The notes below the pieces were generated by a model, which saw nothing but the letters and a program-made list of their open reading frames with translations, had not been told where the DNA came from and made no database searches. Shown here piece by piece: positions 37,357 to 46,860 of a stretch of 64,000 bases of DNA. The first letter of the stretch is position 1; the number at the start of each line of letters is the position of its first letter. The DNA comes from Caulobacter henricii (GTDB taxonomy: Bacteria; Pseudomonadota; Alphaproteobacteria; Caulobacterales; Caulobacteraceae), in assembly GCF_001414055.1 (NCBI RefSeq), contig NZ_CP013002.1, forward strand, positions 762,501-826,500, read 5' to 3'. The position numbers and the translations under genes were made by a program.

Positions 37357-37498
37357 GCCTGTCAAGGCTTGCAGGACCCCGCCCTGGCTTCAGCACGCGA
37401 GGCCGCCTTGCCCGCCGAGCGGCCGCTATCTGGGGCGGGTCCTGATCCTGAAGCGCTATGAGCCAGGCACCGCAGACCAGGAACCCTGAGTGCGGAAA

Positions 37499-38776
37499 TC
37501 AGGGGCTTTCGCCGGAGGGAAGGTCAAACAGGCGGTTGGCGCTTTTCAGTTTTGGAAAGAAGCGGGACAGATCGACCGAGATAGCGAAGGTGTCGTCATG
37601 GCCACCGGCGTGAAGCCTGGTCCGGGTCCAGGCCACATTAAGCGGCAGGCCCGAGATATCGAGCGGCGTGCGGACAAGGGCCCCATAGCCCCAGTCTTTG
37701 GCATCGTTCCGATCACGATAGGCGGCGACGGCCGACAGGCCCCATTCGTTGGTGCGGGCATAGGTGTCGCGGTCATAATCCCAGCGGCTCCAGCCCACGA
37801 CTTCAACAAGGTTCATGACGGTGTCAGTGCCGTGAACATCCTTCAGGGCCAGGCCCGTCGAAGGGTGCAGCAGAGTGACGGCATGACCGGGCGGTTCGCG
37901 CCAGCCCGGGCTCGGGTCACGACTCTGAGCATAGATGACGCTGTTCAGCGCCAGTTCCCAGGGCAGTTGCGCGCGGCCCTTGCCGCCGCCGAAATGATAG
38001 GCGTCCCAGCGTCCGACAAGGCCTTCGAGCCGGGTGATGGCAGTGTCGAAATTGCCGCTCGTCGCTGCCATGAAGCCGCGCTCCAGCCCATCGAACAGCG
38101 GCCAGAGCGAGATGACCCGCGCCACCTCGTCCTCGCAGGCCGTACAGGGCGCATTGGCGGCGAGCACCTCGGCCTCGATGTCGCGATAGGGCGTTTCGGC
38201 TTGAACCCTTCGGGCCAGGGCTGAATCGGGGGCCGATGCGTCGAGGACCAGCCGCATGAGGCTGACGCCGACCCCGGTCTTGACCCCGAAGCTGCTGTTC
38301 TCCGGCTTCCACCAAAAGGCGTTGGCGCGACTGTAGTGGTCCTTGGGGATCAAGCGAATGGCGTCCGTCTTGCCCAGCTTGAACAGCTTGAGTTCGCTGA
38401 AGCGCGTTTCAGCTGCCAGGAGCCCCCGGCAGGACGGCGCGTCGGCCTGCGGGGCGCATCCATAGGCCGCCTGTGTTTCGGCAAGTCCGACTTCGAGGGC
38501 CGCCAGTATGGCATCGAGACCCGGCGCCGGTTCCGGCAGGGCAAGGGGTGCACACCGACCACCAAGTTCCCCGGCTTCGTCACGCAGGGTCTGCACGGCC
38601 TGATTGGGACTTGGCGGCGAGGGCAGGGCCGTCATGGCGGCCGCCAGACAGTCCTCCCGCGCCTTGGTCAAGGTCGCGCCGGTAAAGGTTGGGGTCTGGG
38701 CGAGGGCCGGGGTCGCAAGGCTTCCGCAGGCCAGTAGAACCGCCAGCAGCAGACGGGTGGTGAGCGACCTGATCAT
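37499..38776 (-). CDS. secreted protein of unknown function
   Basis: This protein of about 425 residues has a signal peptide (MIRSLTTRLLLAVLLACGSLATPALAQ) and no family I recognise. Six cysteines occur, three in the first third and a CTAC pair near residue 215, suggesting disulfides in the periplasm. I chose the ATG with AAGGGG eight bases upstream; a TTG two codons earlier overlaps the preceding stop. Translational coupling to the hydrolase gene upstream indicates that the two work together, perhaps as enzyme and exported partner. Confidence 0.65.
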   Translation of the reverse strand: MIRSLTTRLLLAVLLACGSLATPALAQTPTFTGATLTKAREDCLAAAMTALPSPPSPNQAVQTLRDEAGELGGRCAPLALPEPAPGLDAILAALEVGLAETQAAYGCAPQADAPSCRGLLAAETRFSELKLFKLGKTDAIRLIPKDHYSRANAFWWKPENSSFGVKTGVGVSLMRLVLDASAPDSALARRVQAETPYRDIEAEVLAANAPCTACEDEVARVISLWPLFDGLERGFMAATSGNFDTAITRLEGLVGRWDAYHFGGGKGRAQLPWELALNSVIYAQSRDPSPGWREPPGHAVTLLHPSTGLALKDVHGTDTVMNLVEVVGWSRWDYDRDTYARTNEWGLSAVAAYRDRNDAKDWGYGALVRTPLDISGLPLNVAWTRTRLHAGGHDDTFAISVDLSRFFPKLKSANRLFDLPSGESP

Positions 38777-38778
38777 CC

Positions 38779-39927
38779 TCAAAACCCCTTCAACTTGCCG
38801 AGCAGGGTCGGCAGAAGCTTGGCGACCTCTTCCTTGGTGGTTGGCAGGGCCATATCCCCGAGCGCGCCCTCGAGCCTTTGCCGGACTTCCTGTTGCAGCT
38901 GCTGGCGCAGGTGATCGCCAACGGTCTCGCGAACCAGTTTTTCGTTGGCCTCACTCACGGTGCTCTCAAGATCGGGCGACTCGGAGGGCCGGCGGCCCCG
39001 CAGCCTGGGCCACAGCTCGGCCACAACTCTCGGCTGGCGCATATAGTGGCTGAAGCCGTGCGGTACGACCGAGGCCAGCTTGTCGAAGTTGTTCCAGTCC
39101 TGGACCCAGTCGATGAACTCGTCGGCGAGGTAGTAGCCTGACAGTCCCGTCAGCGGCACATAGCCCGCAGCCTTTACCCATTTCGGATCCGACGGCTGGA
39201 ACGGCCGAATTCGGCAGAACGGGTCAAGGGTGTGGCTGCAGTTCAGATAGTGCCCCACGTTCAGGGGGCCGTCGGGAACCAGGCGGTCGCTATAGGCGGC
39301 GGCCGGTGGCGACAGAGCGCGCGCCACATTGGCGACCATGCCGATCACCTTGGGCGGGATCAGCGCCGCATCCAGCTCAGGATCCTGCTTGGCTTCAGCC
39401 ATCAGTGCCGGGATGGCGTTGTTGATGACGGCCGTGCCCAGCGAGTGCGCCAGGATACTCCAGTTATCCAGCCTCAGGGCCTGATGATGCTTGCGCAGGG
39501 CCTCGAGGATCTGCCTGGCCACGTGGGGGTGGATCGCATCCTGCAGCAGAGGCGAGGTATAGAGGAGCACATCGGCGACATGCGTCCAGAGAAAGGACTT
39601 GTCGGTATTGCCCTTGAAGAAGTCGGTGATCTTCCCGGCGACGCCGTCGTCGAGATCGAACGCTTTCCAGGTCCCGGCCTGGTATTCCCAGTCAGTCCGG
39701 TAGCGCTCCAGAAAGCTGTCGAATTCGATGGTTTCGACCACGAAGCGATCATCGAAATCGACACCCTTGCCCAGCTTGGGGTCGTTCTTGATGAACGTGT
39801 CATAGACCTCGACGAGGCTTTTTCTGGCCTCGGCAAACCAGCCCTTGGTGTCCTGAACCCACTTGCCGTCCTTGAACGCGCCGTAAGAGCCCATGCCGTG
39901 CACAAGGAACAGGATGTGCTTGCCCAT
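38779..39927 (-). CDS. alpha/beta-hydrolase-like protein
   Basis: This protein of about 382 residues is predicted to have an alpha/beta-hydrolase fold. ILFLVHGMGSYGAF gives the oxyanion HGMG, and WSILAHSLGTAVINNA gives the nucleophile-elbow serine (AHSLG). An acid and His are probably in DPFCRIRPF and in VVPHGFSHYMRQP. The C-terminal 70 residues are a charged helical region (DHLRQQLQQEVRQRLEGAL). There is no signal peptide. I chose the internal ATG preceded by GGGGGAA. The stop overlaps or abuts the start of the secreted unknown. Lipase, esterase or thioesterase activity cannot be told apart. Confidence 0.75.
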   Translation of the reverse strand: MGKHILFLVHGMGSYGAFKDGKWVQDTKGWFAEARKSLVEVYDTFIKNDPKLGKGVDFDDRFVVETIEFDSFLERYRTDWEYQAGTWKAFDLDDGVAGKITDFFKGNTDKSFLWTHVADVLLYTSPLLQDAIHPHVARQILEALRKHHQALRLDNWSILAHSLGTAVINNAIPALMAEAKQDPELDAALIPPKVIGMVANVARALSPPAAAYSDRLVPDGPLNVGHYLNCSHTLDPFCRIRPFQPSDPKWVKAAGYVPLTGLSGYYLADEFIDWVQDWNNFDKLASVVPHGFSHYMRQPRVVAELWPRLRGRRPSESPDLESTVSEANEKLVRETVGDHLRQQLQQEVRQRLEGALGDMALPTTKEEVAKLLPTLLGKLKGF

Positions 39928-40057
39928 AGCGTTCCCCCGATGCGCCCCGCTCATTGGCTGAACGGCGTTCGGTGAAAGCTCTCACAAGGTTTGGCTTACT
40001 GCAAGTAAAACGATAGTCGACCCGACCTTCGATTGTGTCGGGCTGGCGCGGCAGGCC

Positions 40058-40807
40058 CTAGATCGACACCCGCTTGGCGAGCGCGTCGCGGCGGGCGCTG
40101 GTTTCTTCCCGGGCGCGCTGGACGGCCTCGGTCTCGGTGGCGTGCAGCAGATGCTCGATCACCCGCTCCAGGTGGTCGCGCATCGCTTGCCGCGCCGCGG
40201 CGGGGTCGCGGGCCTGAAGGGCCTCGAACACCCGGCGGTGTTCGTTGATCCGCGGCTCCAGTCCCATGCCGCGAGCGCGGGCCAGGATGTTGCGGGCCAG
40301 GGGCGAGCGGTTTCGCCAGTCCCAGAGGGTCTCGATGGTGGCAATGATCGCGCCATTGCCGGTGGCCCGGGCAATGATCATGTGGAATTCGCGGTCGGCC
40401 TCTTCGCCGGCGATTTCCTCTTCCTCATGCATCCGGACCATGGCCGCTTCCAGCTGGGCCAGTTGGGCCTCGTCGATGCTGGTGGCGGCGAGGGCGGCGG
40501 CCTCGCCCTCGAACAGGCGGCGGGCCTCGATCAGCTCGAAGGCTCCGACGTCGACATCGACTTCCGACGAGGGCACGACGGGGCGGACATTGCCGGTGAC
40601 ATAGATCCCCAGGCCGTGGCGGGCCTCGATCATGCCGAGCATTTCCAGGGCAATCAGCGCCTCGCGCAGGGTCGGTCGGCTGACCCCGAACTGTTCGGCC
40701 AGTTCGCGCTCGGTCGGCAGGCGGTCGCCCAGCCTGTACTCACCGGCCTCGATGGCCTCGGCCAGGCTGTCGGCGATGCGGCGATAGAGCTTGACGTTGT
40801 CAGCCAT
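40058..40807 (-). CDS. GntR-family (FadR subfamily) regulator of uronate/xylan genes
   Basis: This is a regulator of about 249 residues with an N-terminal winged helix (LYRRIADSLAEAIEAGEYRLGDRLPTERELAEQFGVSRPTLREALIAL). A helical FCD effector domain follows, with metal-site histidines near EFHMIIARATGN, NEHRRVFEAL and MRDHLERVIEH. I place the start at MADNVKLYRR; an ATG 27 codons upstream with a better ribosome site (AGGGTGAG) is possible. It lies just downstream of manD on the same strand. The perfect TGGTATGACCA palindrome between manD and GH67 is its probable operator, so it likely controls uronate catabolism and itself. The effector is presumably a uronate or its ketose, as in UxuR/ExuR-type regulators. 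Confidence 0.88.
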   Translation of the reverse strand: MADNVKLYRRIADSLAEAIEAGEYRLGDRLPTERELAEQFGVSRPTLREALIALEMLGMIEARHGLGIYVTGNVRPVVPSSEVDVDVGAFELIEARRLFEGEAAALAATSIDEAQLAQLEAAMVRMHEEEEIAGEEADREFHMIIARATGNGAIIATIETLWDWRNRSPLARNILARARGMGLEPRINEHRRVFEALQARDPAAARQAMRDHLERVIEHLLHATETEAVQRAREETSARRDALAKRVSI

Positions 40808-40930
40808 GGGCGGTGCTTCAGGTCTCGCACGGTAGGGGTGCCGGGTCGCGGCGGTCCGGCTGCGAGTATCGCGCAGATTCTCGACCATGGCTCACCCTTT
40901 TACCAAAGGCCGGAGCGCCGGTGGCGCGGT

Positions 40931-42142
40931 TCACCAGTCATGCATCGACCCGTCTTCGCGCCTGGCGACCGGCAGGTAGGCGCGCCGGTAGGGATAGGTC
41001 GCGGCCAGGTCCTCATCGATGTCGACCCCAAGGCCCGGAGCCTCGCCCGGATGCAGCATGCCGTCGGCAAAACTGTAGGCATGCGGGAAGACCGCGTCGG
41101 TTTCGGCCGTGTGGCGCATGTATTCCTGGATGCCGAAATTGGGGATCGACAGGTCGAAGTGCAGGGCGGCGGCCATGCTGACCGGCGACAGGTCGGTGGC
41201 CCCGTGACAGCCGGTCCGGACATGGTGCAGGTCTGCGAGGCTGGCGATCCTGCGCAGGTGGCTGATCCCGCCCGCATGGACGACGGTGGCGCGGATATAG
41301 TCGATCAGCTGCTCCTGGATCAGGGTCTTGCAGTCATGGATCGAGTTGAACACCTCCCCGACGGCCAGGGGGGTGGTGGTATGCTGGCGGACCAGACGGA
41401 ATCCGTCCTGGTTCTCGGCCGGGGTGGCGTCCTCCATCCAGAACAGCCTGTAGGGTTCGAGATCCTTGCCCAGCCGGGCGGCCTCGATCGGGGTCAGGCG
41501 GTGGTGGACGTCGTGCAGGAGGTGGATGTCCCAGCCCAGACGTTCGCGGGCGGCCCTGAACAGGTCCGGGGCGGACCGCAGATATTTCTCGGTCGACCAC
41601 AGGGTTTCCTTTGGCAGGTCACTGTCGGCCGGCTCGTAGAAGAACCTGTCCTTGGAGACGCCATAGGTCCCCTTCAGGCCGGGCACGCCCGACTGCAGGC
41701 GGATGGCCTTGTAGCCCTGCTCGACATAGTCGGCGGCATTGGCCAGGGTCTCGTCGATGGTCTCGCCATTGGCATGGCCATAGACCATGACGCCCGTGCG
41801 GCAGGCCCCGCCCAGCAGTTGATAGACCGGCAGGCCGGCGACCTTGCCCTTGATGTCCCACAGCGCCATGTCGACGGCGGCGAGGGCCGACATCGTCACC
41901 GGCCCGCGACGCCAGTAGGCTCCCCGGTAGAGGAACTGCCAGACATCCTCGATCTGGTGCGCGTCGCGACCGATCAGGCAGGGAATGACATGTTCGGTCA
42001 GATAGGCCTCGACTGCCAGTTCCCGACCGTTCAGCGTGGCATCGCCGATCCCGTAGGTTCCGTCCTCGGTCACGATCTTCAGGGTCACGAAGTTGCGGCC
42101 CGGGCAGGTCACGATGGTCTTGGCGGCGATGATCTTGGACAT
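40931..42142 (-). CDS. manD: D-mannonate dehydratase, enolase superfamily
   Basis: This 403-residue enzyme dehydrates D-mannonate to 2-keto-3-deoxy-D-gluconate, the last specific step of glucuronate breakdown. It begins [23 protein letters not shown]. The capping domain holds [29 protein letters not shown], and the barrel carries the metal ligands ([11 protein letters not shown]sp, [11 protein letters not shown]lu, AVGEVF Glu) and the catalytic [16 protein letters not shown] region. The C-terminus ([19 protein letters not shown]) is typical of ManD/RspA proteins of Caulobacter and Novosphingobium. Some family members have weak or no mannonate activity; the GH67 gene next door supports the assignment. 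It is divergent from GH67 and upstream of the GntR gene. Confidence 0.93.
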   Translation of the reverse strand: MSKIIAAKTIVTCPGRNFVTLKIVTEDGTYGIGDATLNGRELAVEAYLTEHVIPCLIGRDAHQIEDVWQFLYRGAYWRRGPVTMSALAAVDMALWDIKGKVAGLPVYQLLGGACRTGVMVYGHANGETIDETLANAADYVEQGYKAIRLQSGVPGLKGTYGVSKDRFFYEPADSDLPKETLWSTEKYLRSAPDLFRAARERLGWDIHLLHDVHHRLTPIEAARLGKDLEPYRLFWMEDATPAENQDGFRLVRQHTTTPLAVGEVFNSIHDCKTLIQEQLIDYIRATVVHAGGISHLRRIASLADLHHVRTGCHGATDLSPVSMAAALHFDLSIPNFGIQEYMRHTAETDAVFPHAYSFADGMLHPGEAPGLGVDIDEDLAATYPYRRAYLPVARREDGSMHDW

Positions 42143-42266
42143 GGGGCGCTTTCGTCGGGGGCGGTCCGGCAGGACACCCTGGCGCGACGCGGCCAGGCGG
42201 CGCGCCGGTGTGATAGGTTTCCTCCCGCCCAAAGGTTTAGCGGCGAGGCATGGGTTGTCAATCAAG

Positions 42267-42277
42267 TGGTATGACCA
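42267..42277. promoter_or_regulatory. GntR/FadR-type operator between manD and GH67
   Basis: TGGTATGACCA is a perfect TGGT-N3-ACCA palindrome, the FadR-subfamily consensus. It lies in the 237-bp spacer between divergent manD and the alpha-glucuronidase gene, next to the operon that encodes a FadR-type regulator. Confidence 0.75.
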
Positions 42278-42379
42278 ATAAGAGAGTGGTGTCCCGACCT
42301 CTTTCCTGCGGGGCGTACACGACCTGCGGGCGCCGGCCAGGGCCGGGAGCGCGGGCCAGACTGATCTGGGAGTAAGTGG

Positions 42380-44497
42380 ATGCGGCTTTCTGCGATCCTT
42401 GTCGGCCTGGTCCTGCTGGTCGCCTCGACGGCCTGGGCCGAGGACGGCCATGACCTGTGGCTGCGCTACCGGCCGGTCGAGGCCGGGGCGGGTTATGTCC
42501 CGACCGCCATCGCCCCTGTCGCCGACACCCCAACCCTCAGGATCGCCCGCGCCGAGCTGGAGCGGGGCCTGCGGGGTCTGGTGGGTGCGGCTCCGGCGGG
42601 CGCGGATCGCGTCATCCTGATCGGCACGCCGGCGAGCTCGCCCGCCATTGCCGGCCTGGACCTGCCGCTGAAGGCGGCGGGGGAAGAAGGCTATCTGATC
42701 CGGAGCGCCACCTTCGACGGCCGCTCTGCCACGGTGATCGCCGCCAATCGCGACATCGGGGTTCTGTACGGCGTCTTCCGCTATCTGAGCCTGATCCAGA
42801 CCCGCCAGCCTGTGGATAACCTGGCGATCGTCTCGGCCCCGAAGATCAAGCTGCGGATGCTCAATCACTGGGACAATCTGGATCGTACTGTCGAGCGCGG
42901 CTATGCGGGCCAGTCGATCTGGGACTGGTGGAAGCTGCCGGACTACGCCGACCCCCGCTATGCCGACTATGCCCGCGCCAATGCTTCACTGGGGATCAAC
43001 GGGACGGTCCTGAACAATGTCAACGCCAAGGCCCTGAGCCTGACGGGCCCCTGGATCGCCAAGGCCGGCGCCCTGGCCACCGTGTTCCGGCCCTATGGGA
43101 TCAGGGTCTATCTGTCGGCCCGCTTTTCCGCCCCGATCGAGATCGGCGGCCTGAAGACGGCCGATCCGCGCGACCCGGCTGTCAGGGCGTTCTGGAAGGC
43201 CAAGGCGGACGAGATCTACAAGGTCATTCCCGACTTCGGGGGCTTTCTGGTCAAGGCCAATTCCGAAGGGCAGCCGGGTCCGCAGGACTATGGGGCCACC
43301 CATGCCGACGGGGCCAACATGCTGGCCGATGCCGTCGGCCCGCATGGCGGCGTCGTCATCTGGCGCGCCTTCGTCTATTCGCACGAGCAGCCCGACGACC
43401 GCGCCAAGCAGGGCTATGCCGAGTTCAAGCCGTTCGACGGCCAGTTCCGCGACAATGTGGTCATCCAGGTCAAGAACGGCGCGATCGACTTCCAGCCGCG
43501 CGAGCCGTTCCATCCGCTGTTCGGAGCCATGCCGAAGTCGAACCTCGGCATGGAGTTCCAGATCACCAAGGAATATCTCGGCTTCGCCACCCATCTGGCC
43601 TATCTGGGCCCCCTCTACGAGGAGACCCTGCGCGCCGACACCCAGGCCCGGGGCAAGGGCTCGACCGTGGCCCGGGTGATCGACGGAGACCTGGACGGCC
43701 GCAAGCTGACCGCCATGGCCGGCGTCGCCAACATTGGGACAGACAGAAGTTGGAGCGGATCGCATTTCGACCAGGCCAACTGGTACGTCTTCGGCCGCCT
43801 CGCCTGGGACCCTGACGCCTCGAGCCGCGACATCGCCGCCGACTGGGCGAAGATGACCTTCAGCCCCGATCCGCGCTTCGTCGGTCCGGTGGTCGATCTG
43901 ATGATGGGCTCGCGCGAGACGGTGGTCGACTACATGACCCCGCTGGGCCTGCACCACCAGATGGGCCGCAGCCATCACTACGGCCCGGGGCCCTGGGTGG
44001 CCGGAGGCGAGCGCGCCGACTGGACCAGTGTCTATTACGCCATGGCCGGGCCGGACGGGATCGGCTTTGACCGCACGGCCCGGGGGAGCAATGCCGTGGC
44101 CCAGTACGCTCCCGCTGTCGGCGCCTGCTTCGCCGATCTTCGCTGCGTCGATGAAAAGGACCTGCTGTGGTTCCACCACCTGCCCTGGGACTATCGCCTG
44201 AAGTCGGGCCAGACCCTGTGGGAGGGCCTCGTCACCCGCTATTCGCGCGGCGTGGCCGGGGTGGACGCCATGGGCAAGACCTGGGGCGACATGGCCCCCT
44301 ATGTCGATGCCGAGCGCCACGCCCAGGTCACCGCCTTCCTGAAGATCCAGCGCCGCGAGGCCCAGTGGTGGCGTGACGCCTCGGTGTCCTGGTTCCAGAC
44401 CTTCTCGCAGCGCCCCCTACCGGCGGGGGAAGCGCTGCCGCCCCAGTCCCTGGACTATTATCAGGGGCTCAGCTTTCCCTATGCGCCAGGGATCTGA
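42380..44497 (+). CDS. aguA: alpha-glucuronidase, GH67
   Basis: This 705-residue exported enzyme removes (methyl)glucuronic acid from the non-reducing xylose of glucuronoxylo-oligosaccharides. A signal peptide ([20 protein letters not shown]) precedes an N-terminal alpha/beta domain. The (beta/alpha)8 barrel begins at about residue 150 and carries [21 protein letters not shown]. The acid catalyst is probably Glu296 in [15 protein letters not shown], and bases lie further on in [17 protein letters not shown] helical C-terminal domain ends the usual 700-residue GH67 arrangement. The divergent manD gene and the shared GntR box place it in uronate release and catabolism. Confidence 0.95.
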   Translation: MRLSAILVGLVLLVASTAWAEDGHDLWLRYRPVEAGAGYVPTAIAPVADTPTLRIARAELERGLRGLVGAAPAGADRVILIGTPASSPAIAGLDLPLKAAGEEGYLIRSATFDGRSATVIAANRDIGVLYGVFRYLSLIQTRQPVDNLAIVSAPKIKLRMLNHWDNLDRTVERGYAGQSIWDWWKLPDYADPRYADYARANASLGINGTVLNNVNAKALSLTGPWIAKAGALATVFRPYGIRVYLSARFSAPIEIGGLKTADPRDPAVRAFWKAKADEIYKVIPDFGGFLVKANSEGQPGPQDYGATHADGANMLADAVGPHGGVVIWRAFVYSHEQPDDRAKQGYAEFKPFDGQFRDNVVIQVKNGAIDFQPREPFHPLFGAMPKSNLGMEFQITKEYLGFATHLAYLGPLYEETLRADTQARGKGSTVARVIDGDLDGRKLTAMAGVANIGTDRSWSGSHFDQANWYVFGRLAWDPDASSRDIAADWAKMTFSPDPRFVGPVVDLMMGSRETVVDYMTPLGLHHQMGRSHHYGPGPWVAGGERADWTSVYYAMAGPDGIGFDRTARGSNAVAQYAPAVGACFADLRCVDEKDLLWFHHLPWDYRLKSGQTLWEGLVTRYSRGVAGVDAMGKTWGDMAPYVDAERHAQVTAFLKIQRREAQWWRDASVSWFQTFSQRPLPAGEALPPQSLDYYQGLSFPYAPGI

Positions 44498-44512
44498 CCG
44501 GGTCGTGCAGGC

Positions 44513-46624
44513 TCAGGCCGCAGCGACCTTGACCGCCAGGGCCGCGTCGATGCCGGCATAGAGCGTGTCGGGGGTGACCGGCTTGGTGATGAACCCGTTG
44601 GCCCCGGCCGCGATCGCCTGATCGCGATGGGCGGGCGAGGCATTGGCCGTCATCATGATGATCGGGGTAGGGGGCCTTTGCTGCGCCGCTTCCCATGTGC
44701 GGATGTCGGCGGTGGCCGAAAGTCCGTCGAGGACCGGCATCTGCATGTCCATCAGCACTAGGTCGAAAGGCGATTGGCCGAACCGCTCCAGGGCCTCGGC
44801 CCCGTTCTCGGCCATCACCAGCTCGACCTCGAGAGGTTCAAGCAGGAGCTCAACGACCCGGCGGTTCACCGGATGATCCTCGGCCAGCAGGACGCGCAGG
44901 CTTTGGCCCGGCTTCGGCGTCGACACATCGGACCACAGGGTGGGCGCGGCGGCCGTGTCCGGGGCCGAGGCGCGCTTGAGCGGAATGCTGAAGGTGAAGC
45001 TGCTGCCCTGGCCGGGCAGGGCCCGCGCATCGATCTCGCCGCCCATCAGGGTGACGAGGTTCTTGCAGATGGCCAGGCCCAGTCCGGTGCCGCCATAACG
45101 CCGGGTGATGGTGTCATCACCCTGCACAAACCGTTCGAACAGCCGCGGCAGAACGGCCTCGTCGAGGCCAACTCCGGTGTCATCGACGGTGATGGTCAGC
45201 TGGCAGTCATCGCCGGATGCGGGAGAGACCTCCACCCGGACCGTGACCTTGCCGGAGTCGGTGAACTTGATGGCATTGGCGGTCAGGTTGCCCACGACCT
45301 GCCTCAGTCTCAGGGCATCGCCGAGGAACGGGCCGTCGGCCTCCGGCGAGAACTGGACGTCAAAGGCCAGGCCCTTGCTGTCAGCCCGCAGGCGCATCAG
45401 ATCGGTGCAGGTCAGGATCTCGGCCTTCAGGTCGAGCGGCGCGATCTCCAGTTCCAGGCGGGAGGCCTCGATCTTGGCAATGTCGAGCAGGTCATTGAGG
45501 ATGCGCTCCAGCGTCTCCCCCGACGCCACGATGATGTCGACCATCTCGCGCTGTCGATCGGGCATTTCGAGACGCGACAGGGCCTTGGCCAAGGCGATGA
45601 CGCCATTCAGCGGCGTGCGAATCTCGTGACTGACATTGGCCAGGAAGGTCGACTTGGCGGCGCTCGCTCGCTCGGCGGTATCGACCGCCTCGATCAGGGC
45701 GGCTTCCTGCAGCTTCAGCTGGGTGATGTCGACAAAGGTGGTCAGGGTCTGGGTCAGGTCATCCCCGTCGTGCAGCGGCAGGGAATTGACGTTCAGCCAG
45801 CGCCGTTCCTCGTGGGGCAGGTTCACGCCCAGCATGAAGTCCAGGACCGGCTTGCCGGTGCTCAGACACTGCATTGAGGGTTGCTGGTCGACGGGCAGCG
45901 GCTTGCCGTCGCCGTCGATCAGGCTCCAGTCAGGATCCGCGGACGAGCGACCGGTGAGCTGGTCCTCGGTCATGCCCAGAAGGCGCGCGGCATGGGCATT
46001 GTGCTCGACAATGACGCTGGCGCGATCCTGCAGCACAACGCCTTCGCGCATGGCGGCGATGATGGTGCGGTAACGTTGATCGCTCCGCCGCATGTCTTCG
46101 AGGGTCTGGATCTGGGCGGCGGCAATCTGCGCCCCGGCCCGCGCCTCGATCAGGGCCATGGCCACACGGGACAGCCGCTCCAGACAGCGCAGCTCGCGCG
46201 GCGTCCAGGCCTTGGGCCGGGTATCGATGGCGCAGAGCGTGCCGATCCTCAGGCCATCGACCGTCGTCAGGGGGGCCCCGGCATAGGCCATGATCCCGGT
46301 GACGCCGGTAACCAGCGGATTGTCGGAAAAGCGCGGATCCTGGGTTGCGTCCTCGACGACGAAGACGGACGGCGTCTGGATGGCATGGCTGCAGAAGGCG
46401 ACGTCGCGCGGGGTTTCCTGATCTTCGATGCCAATCCGCGCCTTGAACCACTGGCGATCGGCATCCACCAGGGAGATCAGGGAGATCGGGGTGCCGCAGG
46501 TCTCGGAGACCTCGGTCACCAGGTCATTGAAGCCCTCTTCCTCGATCGTATCGAGGATATCGAGCGCCCACAGCGCCGCCAGCCGCCGCTTCTCAAGATC
46601 GGGCACACTGTCGAGGATCACCAT
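44513..46624 (-). CDS. hybrid sensor histidine kinase (GAF-PAS-HisKA-HATPase-REC)
   Basis: This is a 703-residue cytoplasmic hybrid kinase with no membrane helix. Domains in order are GAF (about 10-165, ILDTIEEEGFNDLV through AGAPLTTVDGLRIGTLCAID), PAS (about 185-315, MREGVVLQDRASVIVEHN), HisKA with phospho-acceptor His333 in SHEIRTPLNG, HATPase (TANAIKFTDSGKV, DTGVGLDEAVLP, GGTGLGLAICKNLV) and a C-terminal receiver with Asp626 in LVLMDMQMP and Lys in FITKPV. The GAF type (early bacteriophytochrome-like, no chromophore Cys evident) senses an unknown signal. It ends 15 nt from the GH67 stop, tail to tail, with no obvious functional link. No partner regulator is adjacent. Confidence 0.92.
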   Translation of the reverse strand: MVILDSVPDLEKRRLAALWALDILDTIEEEGFNDLVTEVSETCGTPISLISLVDADRQWFKARIGIEDQETPRDVAFCSHAIQTPSVFVVEDATQDPRFSDNPLVTGVTGIMAYAGAPLTTVDGLRIGTLCAIDTRPKAWTPRELRCLERLSRVAMALIEARAGAQIAAAQIQTLEDMRRSDQRYRTIIAAMREGVVLQDRASVIVEHNAHAARLLGMTEDQLTGRSSADPDWSLIDGDGKPLPVDQQPSMQCLSTGKPVLDFMLGVNLPHEERRWLNVNSLPLHDGDDLTQTLTTFVDITQLKLQEAALIEAVDTAERASAAKSTFLANVSHEIRTPLNGVIALAKALSRLEMPDRQREMVDIIVASGETLERILNDLLDIAKIEASRLELEIAPLDLKAEILTCTDLMRLRADSKGLAFDVQFSPEADGPFLGDALRLRQVVGNLTANAIKFTDSGKVTVRVEVSPASGDDCQLTITVDDTGVGLDEAVLPRLFERFVQGDDTITRRYGGTGLGLAICKNLVTLMGGEIDARALPGQGSSFTFSIPLKRASAPDTAAAPTLWSDVSTPKPGQSLRVLLAEDHPVNRRVVELLLEPLEVELVMAENGAEALERFGQSPFDLVLMDMQMPVLDGLSATADIRTWEAAQQRPPTPIIMMTANASPAHRDQAIAAGANGFITKPVTPDTLYAGIDAALAVKVAAA

Positions 46625-46860
46625 GCCAAGTCGCCGAAGGCCCCTGATTCTTCAATTGGATCATGGGTTAGAGGATCTTGTCGCGCAATCTAACCCAGGT
46701 GGGCGATATGACACAGGGGGCTGCCCCAGGCCTTGGCGACGAGGCCCGAGGTGGATCGCGAAGGCGCTGAACTTGAACACGGGTCCTTCGGGCCCGAGGG
46801 CGGCGAAGCGGTGCCTGGATGCACTGACGGTGCCGGGCTCAGGGCGGGGCCCGGCTCGCC

